Shown one piece after another: positions 1-12,337 of a stretch of DNA of 64,000 bases (the stretch's first letter is position 1; every line of letters begins with the position of its first letter). The stretch is from Siphonodentalium dalli (Eukaryota; Mollusca; Scaphopoda; Gadilida; Siphonodentaliidae), in the NCBI GenBank assembly GCA_032622095.1, contig CP136061.1:14897287-14961286 (forward strand), in the 5' to 3' direction. The notes beneath the pieces are model-generated. The model was given only the letters and a program-made list of their open reading frames with translations, had not been told where the DNA came from and searched no databases. Both the position numbers and the translations under genes were made by a program.

Positions 1-32
1 TATAAATAATCATCTCCATGATATCATGAGTG

Positions 33-37
<5 letters not shown>

Positions 38-121
<84 letters not shown>
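38..121. repeat. (AT)n microsatellite
   Basis: Almost pure alternating TA with one interruption near 77. It borders the degenerate module array that starts at 121. Confidence 0.95.
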
Positions 122-125
<4 letters not shown>

Positions 126-1000
126 TTCTCCGTGATACGAGGAGTCTAATCGTGTGGTTTAGATACACCAAATTGGTGCCCTTTTGGTGAGAGATATGGG
201 GACCTTAAATTTGATACGAATTTGTATACTCGCCAATTTTTACCAATCTTATATATATGCATCTCCATAATGAGTCCAAGTGTGTGGTTTAATTGTGACA
301 AAAGTGGCACCGCTTGAGTCCGAAATAGCGACGGGATGGTCAACAAAACTGATAAAAAATATTTTTAGTACCAATTACCATCAAATTCATACACGTTCTT
401 CTCAAATGTTACGAGGAATAAAATCGTGCTGTCTGTCTTTCTGTCTATCTGTATGTGTTCTATATATAACCCCACGGTGTACAATCGAGATGGCACCAAG
501 GCGGTCTAAGAGCTGTAACTTTTTTACGAGGAAGATAATGGTGCTGGTCAAAATTTTATAAAGTGATTCTGTTTGTGCCAGGGGAAGAAATGGGGGAAGG
601 GCGGCAAAATTTAAAAAATATGGTGAAATAGTTTTGTTGCCGATTTCCACCAAACACATACATAATCACCTACGCGATATGGGCTGTTCGAGTCAGCGTT
701 GCAGATTGGTAGTTGCACCAACGCTGATACAAATATATTTAGCACTAATTTCCACCAAATTCATACACATTCTTCTCTAATGATACGATGAATTAAATCA
801 CATTTGGTGTCGTTTTCGGTCACGGATGGCGAGAGGACATGCACTATCATTGATACGATTGCTATTCGCCGATATCCACCTATAAGAGATATATAGTCAC
901 CATGCCATCTCCATATCGTTTTAAGGAGTTTTTGGTGTTCACATTTCACAATCTCGACAAATGGTGACCCAATTACATCGCTTAAACAATTATATCTTCT
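121..1000. repeat. Degenerate tandem module array
   Basis: Diverged modules of roughly 130-190 bp recur near 121, 250, 390, 650 and 760. Each joins a block like CACCAAATTCATACACATTC to CTTCTC, then a variant of TGATACGA, then a GTGGT/TGGTGTC block. Copies are strongly decayed. The open frames across it are chance frames with no shared coding phase. Confidence 0.6.
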
Positions 1001-2770
1001 CAACTGTCATATTTATATGAAGATGGTAATCAGGGTATGCACATACTGAGCTAGCAAAAACAGATACACAGAAGAAGCATTAAAAGTAGAGTTATCATTC
1101 TATTTAAGAGATATATATATTCTTGCAAACTGAGAGACTTCGAACCGTCAGACGATTGCATATTAGAATGGCTGATTTATATAGTATAACACAATTGAGT
1201 CTGTTCCATTCAATATAGTTTCCGCAAAGAAAGTTACAATTTGTCAAGAGATATGGAAATGTATCGAAGGCCTGTTCAAAAATAGTGGTCACAGTGTGCA
1301 TCCAAATATATTTTCTTCTGATATAAAAAGAAAACGCAGTCAGTAGCACATGACTTTTCAGGATCCTCCAATACTGGCATCTAACAAGGGTTATTCTGCC
1401 CGATACATCGGATTGTTTAGAACAGACTCATCGACTAACATAAACAACTCAAAATATCGCTCTGTGTCAGGCACAGGTAGCTGATATACGTGCGCAGCAA
1501 CATTGTTTTAACTGATCATATTTAGCCAATATATAGCAGCATGAACAGAGGAGCACCTGGACATTTCTTTAAAACATCTGTATCTTCATGGAGATATGAT
1601 AGCCAGGTGTCCTCAATAACTTAGTCCAACCCACTATATTGATTGATACATCTCTATATGTAAAACTCAATTGTCGTCTTTTATTTTTGCGAACTAATGT
1701 GTTTATGATGTTCATGTATCATGTTATAACGTCTGAAGTATACGCAGTTGTAACTAAATAAATACCTCTTTATTGGTGGAACGGATTAATCGCGATAAAC
1801 AAAATGACAGTCGACAAGGTGAGCCACTACATATATTCCATGACTGTGTAAGAATCATGTTTTGTGATGCTATTTGAATATTCAATTTATGAGAATAGAT
1901 GTAACACTTTGAGCAAGGGTATCCTGCTAGTATGATATATTACGATTACGGATAGTATATATTGTCATAGTAAGGGGGACACCGTCACAATTTCATACGA
2001 TGGTTAATGTGTGAGACGTTATATGCTCCGCTATATTCAGCTACACATATATCTGATGGAAAAAGTAATGTGGGTCTCTTTCAAATCTCCCCCCAAAAAA
2101 GTTCTTATCTGTGTGTTAAACAGCACACGGCTAATGCTAGAAAGCCCCCTGTAATCTGTTCTTTTCCTAAGAACATGGCTCTATATAAGCATTTGATGCT
2201 TGTTGTCAAACCCTCTTCCACCCTTCTAATATATACATACATGTGTCATATTTCATAAGTATATGTCTTGGGAAGAAATACATATTGTTTAAACCAAATC
2301 GGGTATACATATGCAACTTAATATTAGGTGACTAGTTCATTGAGAACGAAACTGATCTTGCGGGCAGCATATCGGTAATTACAGGGAAATACCATTGAAG
2401 TACTGTGTTGAGACAGGTTAATGTGTTCACTCAGAGACGTCTACCCAATCACCGATATCAGGATAGTATCAGCGGACTGGTGGTCGACATTATGAATGGC
2501 ATCAGGTTCTATAAACGGCAATACAGGGCCAACAAATGGCGTCTGTGGCGCAAACACTATCAATCATTAATGATTTTCACTTCAAATCCACTGAATATTT
2601 AATGAATATCTCATCTTGTTTTATTTTCACGTTATTCGAGAGAATTGATTTGAATTGCTTTATTTCACTCAATCGTCATTTTATACAATATAGAGTGAAA
2701 TCGAATATACAGAGCTATGCACACAATTATTAGTAAGGCCGTCACGTTTGGTGGTCGTGGTCCCTAAGTG
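1001..2770. other. Unassigned AT-rich sequence
   Basis: I see no repeat array, exon with paired splice sites, or RNA gene. Short open frames, the longest 83 codons, look like chance. Confidence 0.5.
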
Positions 2771-2778
2771 TCTTCGTC

Positions 2779-2846
2779 GACATCATCATCATCGTTATCT
2801 TCACCATCATCAACATCATCGTCATCACCACCACCAGTCTATGTAA
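2779..2846. repeat. Imperfect (ATC)n microsatellite
   Basis: Mixed ATC, GTC and ACC triplets. The same triplet theme returns at 3800-3990 and inside every unit of the 77-bp array. Confidence 0.85.
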
Positions 2847-3315
2847 ACATACACTCAGATTCATACTGATACTGAGTCTATTGCATCCCATCAACTTTTC
2901 ATTTCTGAACGGTTGCGGGCTTCCCCCAAATTGCGTCACACCGCGCTAAAAATAAACATGGTCACATGCCAGTGCCGTCATGGCCGCTTCAACCCCTGTG
3001 AAGCCGATTCTAAGAATCGGAATTAATAGTTGAAATTTTCGTTCGGCGGTTGTTTTACTGACAATAAAGAGAAACAGCTTCCGGGATCCAGAATAAAATG
3101 AACAATAACTAAGACAGATCTTCTTGAAATTATAAAAAATGTCAATTTATGTGGATTTCTTGGACTCAGAACGAATTATTTTTTAGATTGGCCAGGCGAT
3201 TTGTCGCCCATGTTGAGTTGTCAAAAAATAACACAAATCAACGGCCACGAATCAAAAATACATGAATGTCGGGACTATCTGTTAAAACAACTACAGAACT
3301 AAAAAAAAAGCGTAC

Positions 3316-3490
3316 CTTAACATAACAAAACGATCTATCAGTTCCCCAGTACCGGCAGTAGCACCACCGCAGCTAAAACGAACGAAGGGCAACACAATTC
3401 TACCACCAACGCCACCGAAACCCATCCGACAGTACACAGCCGTATTATTAGCTCCAAAGATTGTACCAGCTGTACCCAAATTACAGTTGC
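3316..3490 (-). CDS. Internal exon candidate, unknown protein
   Basis: On the minus strand a 175-nt open segment lies between an acceptor (TTGCAG, cut after 3491) and a donor (AAG then GTACGC, from 3315). It enters needing two bases to finish a codon and leaves with two spare bases, giving 57 whole codons. The peptide is rich in Gly and small residues, with Cys in NCNLG, VYCRMGFGG and RFSCGG contexts, as in secreted or extracellular-matrix proteins. I do not recognise the family. No partner exon was found on this strand inside the window; the upstream exons would lie at higher coordinates and the downstream ones below 3316 or off the left edge. A chance open frame cannot be excluded, but paired splice sites and the unusual composition favour a real exon, perhaps of a decayed gene. 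Confidence 0.45.
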
Positions 3491-3799
3491 CTGCAATCCA
3501 AATACCGGTGATTCATGATTTTAAACTTTCGACCGCTCTACTTTATTTGTCGATTTGTGATCCGGTATAACATGACGTCATTGATACTATTTTAACAACC
3601 TTTATCCACACCTTCGGGTTTTCCACACCAAGAGCACGTGACATGTTACTAGTTTTTTTATTGGGGCACACATTTCTTAGAGTTAAGTTTTGATTGGCGG
3701 TAATTACAAGGAATACCGGGTTTGGGAAATGAAAACTGAACGAAAGGTCGTAAGACCCACTATTTTTTATATGTGGGTATGTAGTTTACTCCAGACTGC

Positions 3800-3992
3800 A
3801 CCATCACCACCACCATCATCAATATCACCACAATCATCAGCATCACCACCGCCATCACCATCACCACCAACACCATCACTATCGTCGTCATCACTACCAC
3901 CATCATCACCACCACCACCATCATCACCACCAACATCATCACTATCATCGTCATCACCACCACCCCATCATCATCGTCGACGTCGACGCCAT
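3800..3992. repeat. (ACC/ATC)n microsatellite
   Basis: CAC, CAT and CAA triplets run directly into the first unit of the 77-bp minisatellite. The 130-codon Pro/Ser frame and the Met/Val frame across it come from the triplet period and are not genes. Confidence 0.95.
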
Positions 3993-3997
3993 CATCT

Positions 3998-6900
3998 GCG
4001 CGTGATGGATGGCACCAGATCATTATCTGTCATATCTATCACAGTATATATCATATATATCGCCATCATCATCAGCGCGTGATGGATGGCATCATATCAT
4101 TATCTGTCATATATATCACAGTATGTATCATATATATCGCCATCATCATCAGCGCGTGATGGATGGCACCAGATCATTATATATCATATCTATCACAGTA
4201 TGTATCATATATATCGCCATCATCATCAGCGTGTGATGGATGGCACCAGATCATTATCTGTCATATCTATCACAGTATGTATCATATATATCGCCATCAT
4301 CATCAGCGCGTGACGGATGGCACCAGATCATTATCTGTCATATATATCACAGTATGTATCATATATATAGCCATCATCATCAGCGCGTGATGGATGGCAC
4401 CAGATCAGTATCTGTCATATATATCAAAGTATGTATCATATATATCGCCATCATCATCAGCGCGTGATGGATGGCACCAGATAATTATCTGTCATATCGA
4501 TCACAGTATGTATCATATATATCGCCACCATCATCAGCGCGTGATGGATGGCACCAGATCATTATCTGTCATATCGATCACAGTATGTATCATATATATC
4601 GCCACCATCATCAGCGCGTGATGGATGGCACCAGATCATTATCTGTCATATCTATCACAGTATGTATCATATATATCGCCATCATCATTAGCGCGTGATG
4701 GATGACACCAGATCATTATCTGTCATATCTATCACAGTATATATCATATATATCGCCATCATCATTAGCGCGTGATGGATGGCACCATATCATCATCTGT
4801 CATATCAATCACAGTATATATCATATATATCGCCATCATCATTAGCGCGTGATGGATGGCACCAGATCATTATCTGTCATATCAATCACAGTATGTATCA
4901 TATATATCGCCATTATCATCAGCGCGTGATGGATGGCACCAGATCATTATCTGTCATATCTATCACCGTATGTATCATATATATCGCCATCATCATCATT
5001 AGCGCGTGATGGATGGCACCATATCATTATCTGTCATATCTATCACAGTGTGTATCATATATATCGCCATCATCATCATTAGCGCGTGATGGATGGCACC
5101 AGATCATTATCTGTCATATCTATCACAGTATATAACATATATATCGCCATCATCATCATCAGCGCGTGATGGATGGCACCAGATCATTGTCTGTCATATC
5201 TATCACAGTATGTATCATATATATCGCCATCATCATCAGCGCGTGATGGATGGCACCAGATCATTATCTGTCATATATATCACAGTATGTATCATATATA
5301 TCACCATCATCATCAGCGCGTGATGGATGGCACCAGATCATTATCTGTCATATCTATCACAGTATGTATCATATATATCCCCATCATCATCAGTGCGTGA
5401 TGGATGGCACCAGATCATTATCTGTCATATCTATCACAGTATGTATCATATATATCGCCATCATCATCAGCGCGTGATGGATGGCACCAGATCATTATCT
5501 GTCATATCTATCACAGTATGTATCATATATATCGCCATCATCATTAGCGCGTGATGGATGGCACCAGATCATTATCTGTCATATATATCACAGTATGTAT
5601 CATATATATCGCCATCATCATCAGCGCGTGATGGATGGCACCAGATCATTATCTGTCATATCTATCACAGTATGTATCATATATATCGCCATCATCATCA
5701 GCGCGTGATGGATGGTACCAGATCATTATCTGTCATATCTATCACAGTATATATCATATATATCGCCATCATCATCAGCGCGTGATGGATGGCACCAGAT
5801 CATTATCTGTCATATCTATCACAGTATGTATCATATATATCGCCATCATCATCAGCGCGTGACGGATGGCACCAGATCATTATATGTCATATCTATCACA
5901 GTATGTATCATATATATCACCATCATCATCAGCGCGTGATGGATGGCACCATATCATTATCTGTCATATCTATCACAGTATGTATCATATATATCGCCAT
6001 CATCACCAGCGCGTGATGGATGGCACCAGATCATTATCTGTCATATCTATCACAGTATGTATCATATATATCGCCATCATCACCAGCGCGTGATGGATGG
6101 CACCAGATCATTATCTGTCATATCTATCGCAGTATGTATCATATATATCGCCATCATCATCAGCGCGTGATGGATGGCACCAGATCATTATCTGTCATAT
6201 CTATCACAGTATGTATCATATATATCACCATCATCATCAGCGCGTGATGGATGGCACCATATCATTATCTATCATATATATCACAGTATATATCATATAT
6301 ATCGCCATCATCATCAGCGCGTGATGGATGGCACCAGATCATTATCTGTCATATCTATCACAGTATGTATCATATATATCGCCATCATCATCATCAGCGG
6401 GTGATGGATGGCACCAGATCATTATCTGTCATATCTATCACAGTATGTATCATATATATCGCCATCATCATTAGCGCGTGATGGATGGCACCAAATCATT
6501 ATCTGTCATATCTATCACAGTATGTATCATATATATCGCCATCATCATCAGCGCGTGATGGATGGCACCAGATCATTATCTGTCATATCTATCACAGTAT
6601 ATATCATATATATCGCCATCATCATCAGCGCGTGATGGATGGCACCATATCATTATCTGTCATATCTATCACAGTATGTATCATATATATCGCCATCATC
6701 ATCAGCGCGTGATGGATGGCACCATATCATTATCTGTCATATCTATCACAGTATGTATCATATATATCGCCATCATCATCAGCGCGTGATGGATGGCACC
6801 AGATCATTATATGTCATATCTATCACAGTATATATCACATATATCGCCATCATCAACAGCGCGTGATGGATGGCACCAGATCATTATATGTCATATCTAT

Positions 6901-7731
6901 CACAGTATATATCATATATATCGCCATCATCAACAGCGCGTGATGGATGGCACCAGATCATTATCTGTCATATCTATCACAGTGTGTATCATATATATCG
7001 CCATCATCAACAGCGCGTGATGGATGGCACCATATCATTATCTGTCATATCTATCACAGTATATATCATATATATCGCCATCATCATCAGCGCGTGATGG
7101 ATGGCACCAGATCATTATCTGTCATATCTATCACAGTATATATCATATATATCGCCATCATCATCAGCGCGTGATGGATGGCACCAGATCATTATCTGTC
7201 ATATCTATCACAGTATGTATCATATATATCGCCATCATCATCAGCGCGTGATGGATGGCACCATATCATTATCTGTCATATCTATCACAGTATGTATCAT
7301 ATATATCACCATCATCATCAGCGCGTGATGGATGGCACCATATCATTATCTGTCATATATATCACAGTATGTATCATATATATCGCCATCATCATCAGCG
7401 CGTGATGGATGGCACCAGATCATTATATGTCATATCTATCACAGTATATATCACATATATCGCCATCATCAACAGCGCGTGATGGATGGCACCAGATCAT
7501 TATATGTCATATCTATCACAGTATATATCATATATATCGCCATCATCAACAGCGCGTGATGGATGGCACCAGATCATTATCTGTCATATCTATCACAGTG
7601 TGTATCATATATATCGCCATCATCATCATTAGCGCGTGATGGATGGCACCAGATCAGTATCTGTCATATCTATCACTGTATATATCATATATATCGCCAT
7701 CATCATCAGCGCGCGATGGATGGCACCAGGT
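3998..7731. repeat. 77-bp minisatellite, about 48 copies
   Basis: GATGGATGGCACC recurs every 77 bp from about 4006 to 7718, with a few 80-bp units made by one extra ATC triplet (for example near 5150 and 6390). Each unit carries GATGGATGGCACCAGATCAT, then TATCACAGTATGTATC, then a GCCATCATCATCAGCGCG junction. Variants such as AGATCA/ATATCA and ATCATC/ATCAAC are shared by neighbouring units, and the 6.7-7.0 and 7.3-7.6 kb blocks share the same run of variants, which indicates block duplication. Because 3 x 77 is a multiple of 3, overlapping 75-codon frames recur in each unit; they are artefacts. Confidence 0.97.
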
Positions 7732-7754
7732 GCTATAAATGGCGATCGAATGTC

Positions 7755-7940
7755 GATCGTGGCACGCCGGACATCCCGGCCACCTTTCTAATGGTTTACT
7801 CACTTACAGCTACAACAACGAGCCCCAACGGCTGATCACTTCGATCGTGACACTCAGGATATCCGGGACAGCTTCATAATGATTTACTCACCTACAGCCA
7901 ACACCGAGTCCCAACACAGCCGATCAGTTCGATACATCCC
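7755..7940. repeat. Diverged 89-bp direct duplication
   Basis: Two copies begin GATCGTGGCACGC (7755) and GATCGTGACACTC (7844). Both carry GGTTTACTCACTTACAGC or GATTTACTCACCTACAGC and end near a GATCA(C/G)TTCGAT block. Confidence 0.8.
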
Positions 7941-8165
7941 AGCAAATCATATCAACGACAAATTAATGAATCTAAATAAAGACAAAGCGTCGTTAATGTC
8001 ATCACCTTCTGCATATACGTGCATGTGACGACAGAGCCCCCATCGCTAGCCAATAACGTACCGTCATAAATTCGTACCGTTATTTGCGTCGCTACATCAC
8101 TCGGGGTATTGGCTTATCGCTGCCATCAACACATATTTATACGCATTGTTGGTTAAAACCTATCC
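7941..8165. other. Unassigned sequence
   Basis: No feature recognised between the 89-bp duplication and the triplicated block. Confidence 0.5.
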
Positions 8166-8654
8166 CCTGGCTTTGTGTGCGGAAGTATTGACATGTGAGA
8201 AAGCGATTGGCCTTTCTGTTCTCGTGTGGTATCGGTTCATTCCGTGACGGATATGCAACTTGTTTTTGTACGATTGATTAATGTGAGCCAATTGATCTGT
8301 TACGTTATCCGTCTGTCGGAAAGTGCATAGGGTGTGCTGGAATTCCGATCAGTGCGTTGTGCTAGAAGGTGTAGATTATCAGCCACAATATTCACGAATC
8401 TTCACCCATCAATTGTCTCGATCAGCGCTGTTCAATCGGATTAGAACTGAAGGATTTCTTGTGTCGATCGCGGATAACCAACTTGCTATATTTCCTTAAG
8501 CACCGGATCTCAATTTCTGATTGTCAATTCAACTCACGGGTAAATCGAGAGAAAATTCATAAATCAGACTATATGCGATATTCTTTTCCGTTGCTCACAA
8601 AATGAGAACATAAAGCTATAAGTCCGAAATTACGATATATTTGATATGATCTAA

Positions 8655-8825
8655 AGATTAATTTTGATGTAGTAATAAATGCGCTTCAACTTTCCTGTAC
8701 CTTTGATATGTTGTCTCGCCATTTTGAAAAAAATGAATAATTTTGATGTATAGTAATAAATGTGCTTCAATTTTGCTATACCTTTGTATCTCACCATTTT
8801 GAAAAAAAAATGAATGAATTGTTAA
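8655..8825. repeat. Tandem duplication, about 80 bp
   Basis: TTTTGATGTA, AATAAATG(C/T)GCTTCAA, TACCTTTG and CGCCATTTTGAAAAAAA occur twice in order (about 8662 and 8741); a third CGCCATTTTGAAAAAAAT follows at 8968. Confidence 0.75.
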
Positions 8826-8955
8826 AGAATGTAAGAAATACATGTAATGATAAAAATGATAAAAGGTGTTAAAGAATGTAAGAACAAATTATAAAAGTTG
8901 ATAAGAATGTAAGAAAAAAATGATAAAGAATTATAATGATAAAGAGTGTACCTTT
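8820..8955. repeat. AT-rich cassette core without hairpins
   Basis: GTTAAAGAATGTAAGAA and relatives recur three times. This is the reverse complement of the TTCTTACATTCTTTAAC filler found between the hairpins of the palindromic cassettes, for example at 26203-26260. A decayed cassette or an independent source of that filler. Confidence 0.55.
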
Positions 8956-9990
8956 GAAATGTGTCTCGCCATTTTGAAAAAAATATTAATTTCGCCATTT
9001 TGTGAAATTTAAATGATGTGGCATTGATCATCAATTTTCAGGAGCGCGTATAATATAATACTGTAACGTGATCATAGTGAGAAAGCAGATTTCGCGACGA
9101 TTACGTATGTCGTTAAGTGCAATGGTGTGCTGGAATTCGGATCAGTGCATGGTGCTAAACATTAGGGGTCGTTAGCTACAACAATCGTGCTTCTTGCTTC
9201 ATTGAATGTCTCGATCGTCTGAGTTCAGTAAGATTAGCACTCATCGATTATTGCTGATTGATTCCCTGTGTCAATCCGGTGATCCTCGTCTCCACATTGC
9301 TTTTTTTCGCTCAGAACCTGCTCTCAATTTCTTTATTGTCAAATTCAACTCACGGGTACGTTGAACGAAAATCCACAAATAAGACTACGTGCGATAATTT
9401 TCCCCCAGTTTTCACAAAAAAAAAAAAAAAAAAATGTTAAATAAAAATTAGAAGTCCGAAACTATTCGTTATTTCGAGTTATAACGATGGTCAGAGTTTC
9501 ATTTTGATTTCACTCGACATATACCTAAAATTACATAAAATGTCCCACTGTTGAGATATGGTTCGTCCTATTGGGGTGTAATTGATTGGACGTCCATTTT
9601 ATATCGTGCGTCTGTTATCGGGTTTGAGGTTGTGGTATTGACTTACGAGACGCCGACTGGCTTTTCGATCGCTGATGTAATCAGTTCGTTCAGTGTCTTT
9701 AAGTGCTGAGGTGTGCTGGAATTCATGTCAGGGCATAGCGACAACAGTTGCGGATTATCAACACAGATTTTTACAATTCTTCGGCCACTGTAATTGGACA
9801 TTAGTACCTACCTTTAGCTGTGTTGGATTATTAGTGATGAATGTTCATGTGTCTGTTACGCAGCACGTGCAACGCAAAGCTGCTGCGTTATATTTTGTTA
9901 CGTTAAGTTCCGGATCTCAATCCAGCGTGATTTATTTAGATCATTTGTAATGCATAGTATAGTAACTTTTTGTGTAAAGTCGCGGGTTTA

Positions 9991-10458
9991 AAATACTAAT
10001 TATGAGCATGGGAAACTAGTCAACTGGAGCACTTGTCACTAGGAAATAAATTTTTCTATGAATTGTAGTCTGTGAATCGGTACAGTTTATGTGTCTATAT
10101 ATATATATATTATTAGAACATTACGAGATTTTGACTACAAATGTATCTTTATAATACTTTTATGTGAAATATTTGTAACACCATATGTTTATCGTGTTTT
10201 ATTTTGAGAAGCAGTACTGTGCCTTCAAATCGAGTTTCTTATTTTGTTTGTGTTATTGTGGAAAATGGTACCATGAATATATAGACCGTCTTTAACGATT
10301 CATACGTCTTGAACAGGGACCTATAAATAAAGAGGTTTAGATGGGAAACTTTTAAATGAGTGCGTCAAGAATCACCCACAGGGAGCCTCACACAGATGGA
10401 AGCATGCACTACATAGTGTCGTCTGCTCCAGGCTGTGCGGGGCTCTCTATGGGTTAAT
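9991..10458. other. Unassigned sequence
   Basis: AT-rich, with a short (TA)n at 10099-10110. No exon or repeat recognised. Confidence 0.5.
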
Positions 10459-10462
10459 AGAC

Positions 10463-10873
10463 GCGCCATATCAAATCCAGTCGGAAGTCGTGATTTTTTT
10501 TACCGTGTGCCAATGCATTCTCTTATATAAGCGAGTCGACCACAGGTCGCCTCGCATATATAAGAGAATGCATTGGCCTAACAATTTTTTTACAATTTTA
10601 ATAATTTGTTCTTGTATTCTTTAACAATTTTATAATTTCACACATACAGAGCCCCAGACAAACATAAGCATACGACACTCTTCTATGAGCTTCTATATAT
10701 GTGTGGGGCTCCCTGCAGGGTAATGGATGTTTTTTTTATTTTATGTCCTAAAAATTGTAAAAAACATTTATTTAAAAAACATGATAAAAAATTGTTAAGC
10801 CAATGCATTCTCTTATATATGCGAGGCGACCTATGGTCGACTCGCATATATAAGAGAATGCATTGGCACAGGG
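10463..10873 (+). mobile_element. Palindromic hairpin MITE, CATATCAAATCCAG type
   Basis: The left outer end carries CATATCAAATCCAGTCGGAA and runs into a CCGTGTGCC cassette end (10503). Hairpins of about 68 bp occupy about 10509-10577 and 10800-10867. The interior 10640-10735 is the reverse complement of the interior of the copy at 26679-27133. The right outer inverted repeat is missing and is replaced by sequence leading into a solo 68-bp satellite unit. No coding capacity. Confidence 0.85.
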
Positions 10874-10914
10874 TAAAAAAAATCCCGTTATCCAGTGTTG
10901 AACTCATTGTTCAA

Positions 10915-10975
10915 CTTAGTATCTGAACATTTCCTATGGGGTACCTACTCTTCAACGGTGCTTTAGTATAGAAAG
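10915..10975 (+). repeat. Solo unit of the 68-bp satellite
   Basis: TATCTGAACATTTCCTATGG followed by GTGCTTTAGTATAGAAAGGG is the same unit that is repeated more than 50 times at 29.2-32.8 kb. Here it stands alone beside a palindromic MITE. Confidence 0.9.
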
Positions 10976-11990
10976 GGTTCTGATGTGTACGATTATAGTT
11001 ATTGTAATGATGCTTGTAATTTTCGGGGCATGTTGCAGCGTGCTATTAATCATAACTGACTGTTAAATGGTAGGAATGCAGCGAAGATTTATCAAGTGGA
11101 GAGATAGCATCAACATATTAATTTCATCGCAGATGAGATAATTAAACTGAGTAAGGCCACACCAACAATATAGCCTGCTTTACGAATATGTTAGTGTAAA
11201 AATGTAAAAGGAGGAGGAAGACATGAACAAATTATGTTCGTCGTCGTCTCAACAATTGACAAATGGAAGTATTATATATACACGAAATTCGCAATAATAT
11301 TGAAATAAATAGTTGTTATATAATAACAAAATCAACTGAGGCATTTCTTTCTATAAAACAGTTAATAATATAAATTAAGGAGAACGTAACATATAAGGCT
11401 CTGTCGTCCACTGTTTACTTTGACTCACGCGTCACATTTTAATTAACATAAGCATAAATTAATAAATGAAACGTTTTATAACATGGGACAATAATGGTGG
11501 ATAGGTTCGTAAAACGGACTATTAAATTGCTGGTGCCAAACCATCCGCTCGCAGGAATTCCACAAGGAACCTGGAAGATTAATCTCACTAGAAGTATAAC
11601 CGAAATGGCACGTTTAGTTAAACACCCAGCACGTTTAGTGAAACACCCAGCATGTCAGCGAATAATCTAAACACAATCTCATAATTGGCAATCATATGTG
11701 AAATTAACTAATCTTTCATTAGACTGGGTGCACTAGTCATGGCTAGTTTAAACATATCTATTAAGATAAGATCAACTTAAGGGATCGGAGCACAAGTTTC
11801 AACACCTACAGTCGCTCATTTCAGCAGAATACCACACGATACTGACAATATAGATAAAGACGGCGCAAAACACATATAAACTGTACAAATAAGGGTGGAG
11901 ATAAACTGTACAAATAAGGGTGGAGTTATACTTCTGTGAACAACTTGGCGAATGGAAAGGACATATAGTGACAAAGGATTTCTAACGGCT
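10976..11990. other. Unassigned sequence with two small duplications
   Basis: Contains a 20-bp direct repeat CACGTTTAGT(T/G)AAACACCCA near 11609 and a 24-bp repeat built on ACTGTACAAATAAGGGTGGA near 11881 and 11905. Nothing gene-like recognised. Confidence 0.5.
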
Positions 11991-12024
11991 TAATATGGCC
12001 GATATGTTGTTATCACGAGCAAAA

Positions 12025-12104
12025 TGACGTCTCCCCACGCACGTGACGTCAACGCCAGGTTTGAGGCATGATACTGTGACAATCGAGTGTTTAAGGTTAC
12101 GTCA
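12025..12104 (+). promoter_or_regulatory. CRE/E-box cluster before first exon
   Basis: A palindromic CRE, TGACGTCA (12044-12051), overlaps an E-box CACGTG (12040-12045). A CRE half site TGACGTC lies at 12025-12031 and another, ACGTCA, near 12100. The cluster is 140-220 bp upstream of the first-exon ATG at 12242, a sensible distance for a proximal promoter bound by CREB/ATF and bHLH factors. No clear TATA box. The function is inferred from motifs only. Confidence 0.35.
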
Positions 12105-12241
12105 GCACGAGCTCGGTGCCTGTTAATTGTATTATTGTTTCGCCAGTGTGCTTCTGTGGCGCCATTATCCCGTGTTATTGACATTCGGGAGTCGGAATTA
12201 GAGCTGGATTAGTCAATTGTGTTTTTCATCAACGGTGCGTT

Positions 12242-12337
12242 ATGTCCCTAAAGAAGCGATTATGGCGAAAGAGTTTCATCCAAAGCCGAGCTTTCTCAAT
12301 GGATTCGGTCGACACAATCGAGAAGACTACAAAACCG
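12242..12337 (+). CDS. First coding exon, copy A (unknown protein)
   Basis: ATG opens a 32-codon segment that stops at a strong donor, CCG then GTACGT (12338). The peptide begins MSLKKRLWRKSFIQS and ends DSVDTIEKTTKP: a basic start with a possible PKA-type RKS site, then an acidic tail. It exits in phase 0, which fits the entry phase of the exon at 44879. The ATG at 12261 opens another frame, but that frame hits a stop in copy B while this one stays open in both, which decided the start. Ten base differences separate A and B over 96 nt: four silent, six replacing. It sits below a CRE/E-box cluster. Family not recognised; it looks like an isoform-specific N-terminus. Confidence 0.5.

Larger units (their letters stand above)
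8166..9990. repeat. Triplicated block of about 400-600 bp
   Basis: Three diverged direct copies begin near 8190, 9080 and 9650. Shared anchors are GGTGTGCTGGAATTC (8332, 9125, 9711), a TCTCAATTTCT or TCTCAATCCAG block, CAACTCACGGGTA (8529, 9348) and an AAGTCCGAAA tail (8620, 9452). Copies 1 and 2 keep nearly the whole order; copy 3 is shortened. No conserved frame with splice sites is seen, so this is an old low-copy segmental duplication, possibly of regulatory DNA. Confidence 0.7.

Noticed and set aside
4009-7835. About forty overlapping 75-90 codon frames
   Set aside because: They are the same 77-bp unit read three times (231 bp is a multiple of 3); no splice sites, no start context, and length set by the repeat.
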